Assembly: GCA_022835595.1 (NCBI GenBank)
Contig: BQUP01000003.1
Location: 2,156,975 to 2,220,974, forward strand
Length of the DNA: 64,000 bases
DNA from: Cystobasidium ongulense
Taxonomy: Eukaryota; Basidiomycota; Cystobasidiomycetes; Cystobasidiales; Cystobasidiaceae
Direction: 5' to 3'
The notes beneath the pieces were generated by a model. That model was not told the DNA's origin. It did no database searches and saw only the letters and a list, made by a program, of their open reading frames with translations. Positions 58,472-64,000 of this stretch are shown one piece after another; within the stretch, counting starts at the first letter, position 1, and every line of letters starts with the position of its first letter. Both the position numbers and the translations under genes were made by a program.

Positions 58472-61400
58472 ATGTTTATGGTGAGTCTGCTCTGTCACTG
58501 CGTATAACCTAATGCTCACAACAATTGACGCTGCTGCTGTATCGCTGTCTGTCTTGCCAGTTCAAGAGCTGTGAGTCCGGATGTCATGATATGCAACAAC
58601 AGCCTCACATCCATGCGCTGGCTGACAGCCCGCCCCTCACCTCTCCACAGTATACGACAAGGTCGTCTCACCTACCCCTGCTAAAGCAGAGCTAGCGACA
58701 ATCGATGGTTGTTTCTACCTCGTTCGCCCAACGGTGACAGTCAGAGGAGCGAAAGAGTGCATGTGAGTGGGCGGGCCTACACCGTATTGTCTACCTAATC
58801 TTTCACAAATTGACAACACTACATGCTTGCAGCTTCCAAACCGCTATCGCCTCTATCAGGCGTACTTCGCAGCCACATCAATACGAGCTTGTTGTGTGTA
58901 GGAGTGCGACAGAAGAAGAAGCAGAGCTACTCGAGGACGAAGATGCAGAGAGTGAGTATGCATTCATGCCCCTATGCACTTCATCTTATGCTGATGATGA
59001 GCTCTACATTTGTCAGACATCGACGAGTATGTCTCGCTCATTGACCCTCACATGGATTTCAAGATTCAGCCAGCAAGCGAGACGGACTCGGATAAGCCAG
59101 GCGCAGTGGCTTTCACCTGGCTAGATCTAGCTGGTGAAGAAGAGGATTCCTTCTTATTCGTTGTCGAAGGTGCTGCTAAAGGGGAGATTTCAGCGTTTGA
59201 GCTTATCATGTATCGCTGCATGTGGGAGAGAACGCATAATGCAGACGCCAAGGACGTCAAGGACGCAGAACTATTGGCATATAGGTGCGTACCTAGCTAT
59301 ATCGCATCGTTGAAGAATTCCTCTCTGACCGTGAATATACTCCTTTCCGCAGACTTACCACTACTCAGCCCATACCGTCAACGATTGCCACCCCAGCGAA
59401 ACCAATCAAGGCGGAAACGACACCCAAGCAGAACAAGAAACCCCTCTTCCGAGCACCTTCACCAAGTTCTTCAGACGACGATGTAGCAGATCAGCTTACG
59501 GCACAAGTCGCAAAACTGAACGTCTCCGCGGATAAAGGCACCTCGTTGCCTCCTATCAAAGCGGCATCATCTCTTTCCGGTGGAAGTACCATTACAACAC
59601 CTAGCAAGGGCAAAGGGAAAGCCAAAGATGAATCTCCAGCTCCTGTCATGTATCCTGTTATACCCGCTGCAGACGAAGAAGAAACTCAGCTGCCAATTGT
59701 CGCTGCTTCGCCCGTCAAAGTGAAGAAGGAAGAGCCAGAGGCGGTTGCACCCATCCAGCAAGAAGAAGCCGGACCGACGCAGGATGATATAACAAATGCA
59801 ACGTATGATCCTCCAGATGACAGAAAGTTGATGATTAGCGAAGAGTGCGATTTGAATTTGTTTGACAAGGCTACAGGCATGTTTATGCTACAAGAAGCGA
59901 ACGTCGTGTCATCGCTTTGGCTGGTCAAAGGGAAAAGCTTCTCATGCTGGCTGTCAATAGCCGGTAAGGATGGCTTCATCTGGGTTAGTACACCTGTAGA
60001 CGCAAATCTGCCCTTGCACTTCGAAGAACAGCATACCTCTATTATCATTTCGTTCGTAAACGAGAAGACCCAACAGAATTTTACTTGGTTAATGAGGTAC
60101 AACTCCTCTGATGTATATCTCAAGATGAACCATGCCTTTACGCAGGGAATATTCGAAGCGAATAACGGTTCAGGTACCTGGTCAAAGCTTAAACCAGATG
60201 AGCAAAAGTACAATACTGCTGCTTACGAGATCGGAGATGTCGAGATGGAGCCTTGGAACCCTGAAGAAGACGAAGACTACGCTGAAGAAGATGAAAGAAG
60301 ACAAGGAAATGCTACAGCTAGTGACCGATTCGGTGAAGAGGAGTTGTATTCTGATGAAGAGGAAGAGACGGAAGAAAGTGAAGATGAGGAGGATGAAGCA
60401 CAGACGGGCAAAAAGAAAACGAAGAATTCGCTCCTCACTGTCGGTTACAAGGGAATGTCCTTCGTGGTTCGAGGAGATATGATTGGAGTGTTTGAGAACC
60501 AAAAGGGACAAGGCAAGAAGCTGAAAGTATGTCTGCGATTTCGTCTGCAACCTCAGTTTCCGGAGTGAACAATACTGATTATATTTCCTCGTTCACAGTT
60601 CATGACGAACATTGCGGGCATCAAGCGACCTGGAAGCAAGGATACGTTCGTTCCCAACAAAGTGATGCTACACGATCAAGATCAAGCAATGATTCTGTCG
60701 GACCCAATGAACCCTAACGCAGTCTACAAGCTCGATTTGGAAACAGGTACTGTCACCGACGAATGGAAAATAGGTGAAGATATTCAAATTCGAAATTTTA
60801 TGCCTGATTCGAAATATGCACAACAACAAGGAACACAGACTTTTGTTGGTTCATCTCGAAATGCAGTTTTCAGGGTTGATCCCCGTTTAGGCAAAAGTAA
60901 ACTTGTTGATTCAAGCTATAAAGATTACAAGAGTCCCTTTGATTTCACTGCTGGTGTCACAACTGCAGATGGCAAATTAGCATTTGCAACGAATAAAGGA
61001 GAAATTAAGCTGTTTGATAGATTAGGAATCAGGGCAAAGACTGCTTTTGCTCAGATTGGACAAGAGATCTCCGGCATTGACGTTACTGCAGATGGAAAAT
61101 ACATAGTAGCTACCACAAGGGATAGACTTTTGTTCATCGATACTTCCATCAAAGAAGGCAAGAATAGCGGAAGAACAGGATGTGAGTTGTTTATTCTGTT
61201 CGAGGGGGTTAACGTACGAGTAATACTTACGCTTCCAATGTTTATATCTAGTCGATGCTGCCATCCCATCTGGGGATAGACCTCAGGTGCACGCTCTATC
61301 CCTCAGACCGGAGCATAAGGCATACATGGATGGAGGTGTTAACTTCACTCCCGCCAAATTCAACGTCGGAGAAGGTTTAGAGAAGACTATCGTCACTTCA

Positions 61401-61744
61401 AGTGGACCTTACATCATTACGTGGAATTTCAGAGCTGTCAAAGCAGGCCGTTTCACGGAATACAAGATCAAGCGATACGACGAGGATATTGTTGCGGACA
61501 ACTTCACATGGGGCAACGACAGGGATATTGTAGGTCTGCACCATTATTGGACAAGTTTGATTGCATATACTAATGCTCTTGTTCTTTGTCGCAGGTCGTC
61601 ACTATGCCAAACGATATGCGCATAGAATCGAAATCGTCCTTGATGGCTCCATCTCGACAATCTTTGTCAGCTGCGTCAATGCCGAAGCCCACACGCAGGG
61701 GCATCAGGAAATCAAAGGTTGTGCAAGAGTGGGACGGCGAGTAG
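58472..61744 (+). CDS. VID27: Vid27, vacuolar import and degradation protein
   Basis: Exons 58472-58480, 58561-58570, 58651-58762, 58833-58951, 59017-59284, 59353-60526, 60599-61181, 61252-61529 and 61595-61744; 900 residues. Vid27 proteins are cytoplasmic and were linked to the vacuole import-and-degradation pathway of gluconeogenic enzymes in yeast. The N-terminus carries the Vid27 N domain. The middle holds the PH-like domain (DLNLFDKATGMFMLQEANV...). The C-terminal half is the WD-like Vid27 domain, with GIKRPGSKDTFVPNKVMLHDQ-type and FVGSSRNAVFRVDPR segments and GPYIITWNF. Long acidic stretches (DEEEETEESEDEEDE) sit between the last two. The first exon is 9 nt (start codon plus two codons) and the second is 10 nt. 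They give MFMFKSLYDK, like the N-terminus of fungal Vid27. These two mini-exons are the least certain part. Confidence 0.93.
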
Positions 61745-62102
61745 GGGAGATATTGTCAATGTAACTAACTGTATTGTATGTATGTACCTATACTTCGGAC
61801 TTTCATACAATTTCCGCACGAGTCGCTTTCGACCTTAATTACAATCTTGATTACGAGAGTCGACTAGATTATTACCTTAATGACTGAGAGATTGCTGCAA
61901 TGCATTACTCCAAGCTCTTGTCGCTTGTCATGTCTCGTCTCGTTTCGCGCGCATGATCAGCAGGCCAAACTGTCGGCCGTTTACGCCACCAACTCGCTCG
62001 CCTATTTGCAGTCATCTGACACTATTGCACCTCTGCTCGTCCAAGCCGTACACTTGCAGCTTGCCCGCTCCCTAACCACGCATTCCAGTCCATTCAACCA
62101 CC
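61745..62102. other. Intergenic region VID27 to PUT1
   Basis: About 360 nt on the same strand. No coding feature is supported. It contains the VID27 3' UTR and the promoter of the proline dehydrogenase gene. Confidence 0.4.
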
Positions 62103-64000
62103 ATGCACCGATGCAGGCAGCTCTCCAGGCAGTCTGCAGCAGTTCTGCGTGCCCCCGTGGCCTTCTTCAGCTCGTCACGTGTGCCAAAAGCGCCTGAACG
62201 TCGATACCATACAGCTCAGCCCGGCGAGCACAGCAATAGCAATAGCAGGAGAAGAGTCACATTCAGTACTTCTCTCTTGTCTCTTCTCGCTGTCGGTGGT
62301 GTGGGCCTCATGTACCTCGTCTACAGCGATCATCATTCACCTGCTGCTGGTATCGCAACTCAGAACGTACGTTTCCGCAAACGGATACCAGAATCACCAC
62401 TCTATAAGCAACACCTTGCTATAGACACAGATCCATTGTCTATACTAGATCCAGACGAACTCTCGTCCTCTGCGGCTCATTTGGTAGACTTGCCCTTATC
62501 CCAGCTCATAAGAGCGTACATCGTCTTCCTAGCCAGCTCATCTCCGTTCCTCGTCGAAATCGCACCGCCTACCATAACCAAATTGGAATGGATACGCGAA
62601 AATCTACCCTTCGGTTTGGGAAAACCACTTTGGGGCTTATTGGTATTTGTAAGTCTCGCCACCAAAGAGGCAAATGGTAAAGAGGTTTGGCTGATAAATT
62701 CAACCTCGCAGGGTATGAGACAAACATTTTTTGCTCAATTCGTAGCAGGAGAAACGGCAGAACGATCTTATCCTCTACTGGAGAAACTCCATTCAAAAGG
62801 ATGTTCAGCAATGTTGAATTGGTCAGCTGAAGCTGACCATGCCGTTGTTCAAGTGACGGACAGCCGCAATGACGAGGAGCCGAACATCTTGAAAGAGAGC
62901 TTCGAAGAATTACACAAGGCTATACAAGCGGCTGTCGATTTCCATCCCGAGTATAAACTTCGTCCTACTATGTTGGCTATCAAAAGTGAGTACAACTTGA
63001 TTCTCAGCGCTCTGGGAGATCTAGCGCTAGACCACGTAATGACTTGCTTTGTCGGTGACTTCTTTCCCATTCATTCGTCTATATTTCTTCAAGTGACCGG
63101 GCTAGTTCAAGATCCAGCAGTTTTTGAACGATTCACAGAAGGTATTGAGTCGGGTCAGTTTGGTAATCTCACTCTATCTTCGTCTAGTAACATGCAAGAT
63201 TCGCTAATTCAACCCAAGGAGCAAATACTCAGCCAATCAGATATTATAACACTCACCGCCGTGTATAACAACCTTTCTTCGCTTTTAGAAATAGCTTCTT
63301 CAAATGGAGTTCGAATAGCTTTTGATGCTGAACAGTCTTGGTATCAGCCTGCATTGAGTAGAATAGTCACGCTACTAGCTGAGAGATTTAACCGGGCGAA
63401 TGGCCTTGAAGAGGGAAAACGAGAACCAATTGTATATAATACATACCAAGCCAACTTGAAGGATACCGAGAAGGTGATATGTGCGGACCTTACAAGGGCG
63501 AAGGAGCAAGGTACGTTTGACCTCTCGCTTTGTTTTCCAGTCTGATATGTGAAGTCTGGAAAGTATCTGACCTTCCATCGTTGCGAATAGGATATTCTCT
63601 CGGTTTTAAGCTCGTTAGAGGGGCATACGTAACTTCAGAAAATGCACGAGCAGCCAAGAAAGGTGTCCCCTCCAAGGTATGGCCCAGTAAAGCCGCAACA
63701 GACGCATGTTTCGATGCATGTTCGGAGATTATACTACAAGAAGTGGTAAATTCTCTTTCTTCACCATCTTCTTGTTCATCCGCATGTTCCCCGACTTGGT
63801 GGTCCTGGTTGTCGCTTGGAAAAGAGAGAAGACCCGAGCCAGGTCCCAGCATCATCTATGCTACTCATAACGCAACGAGCATCAAGCGATCCCTAAAGCA
63901 AATGAGAGATAAAGGATTGATCTGGAATAATGGCCGCGCATTAGATGTTGATCCTAGGATTCGAGGCCGAATCTCGTATGCGCAGTTGCTCGGTAAGCTT
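62103..64000 (+). CDS. PUT1: Proline dehydrogenase (Put1), 5' part
   Basis: Exons 62103-62648, 62712-62985, 63094-63510 and 63591-63992 are in the window. The last intron (GTAAGC at 63993) starts just before the edge, so the gene continues beyond it; 546 residues are visible. Put1 is the mitochondrial FAD enzyme that oxidises proline to pyrroline-5-carboxylate in proline catabolism. The N-terminus is a basic, Arg/Ser-rich presequence, followed by a hydrophobic segment (LLSLLAVGGVGLMYLVY) that may anchor it. PRODH motifs: MRQTFFAQFVAGETAE, IAFDAEQSWYQPAL, YNTYQANLK, GFKLVRGAYV and YATHNATSIK. The intron at 62649-62711 is 63 nt and has no stop in frame. I splice it out because the family blocks GLLVF and GMRQTFF then join directly. 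An insert of about 30 Ser/Trp-rich residues follows the LQE segment. Confidence 0.93.

Overview
This window is nuclear DNA of a filamentous or yeast-like fungus, most probably a basidiomycete. The genes are typically fungal (TIM50, BUD31, RNA14, PRP43, POM33, SLS1, VID27, a Zn2Cys6 activator, an NCS1 permease). They are packed closely on both strands and cut by roughly 120 short GT-AG introns, mostly 45-110 nt, with CTAAC/CTRAY-like branch sites. Several coding exons are only 5-12 nt long. I could not assign an order or species. All exon models below were built by hand from splice signals, reading frame and family knowledge; no alignment or transcript data were used. Where I give an exon list, the exon lengths sum to a multiple of three.

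Layout. 1-16 kb: TIM50 (mitochondrial import), BUD31 (splicing), a secreted M28 aminopeptidase, a very large Ran1/Ksp1-like kinase and a C2H2 regulator. 17-32.6 kb: two tandem metallo-beta-lactamase-fold hydrolases, RNA14 (mRNA 3'-end processing), POM33 (ER/nuclear pore), a DinB-fold protein, a small unknown gene and SLS1 (mitochondrial gene expression). 33-52 kb: an accessory-looking block. It holds four paralogous genes (here WG1-WG4), interleaved with an intron-containing tRNA-Pro, an HSL-type esterase facing an NCS1 permease, a DUF3253 protein and PRP43. 52-58 kb: a Zn2Cys6 activator, a RidA deaminase and an SMP-30/gluconolactonase-like hydrolase, which together look like a small catabolic neighbourhood. 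58-64 kb: VID27 and the 5' part of proline dehydrogenase, which runs off the window.

The most unusual content is the WG family. Each gene carries two copies of a module with a W-H...Y-P segment followed by C-x(5-15)-C-x(21-23)-H-S-x2-C. This spacing closely resembles WRKY-GCM1/FAR1-type zinc fingers but ends in H-x3-C. In all eight modules a phase-0 intron lies exactly four codons before the histidine. All four proteins end in a related domain with an R-F-x2-H-(G/H)-(I/L)-x-T signature. I read these as a locally expanded family of probable DNA-binding proteins that I do not recognise from described fungal regulators.
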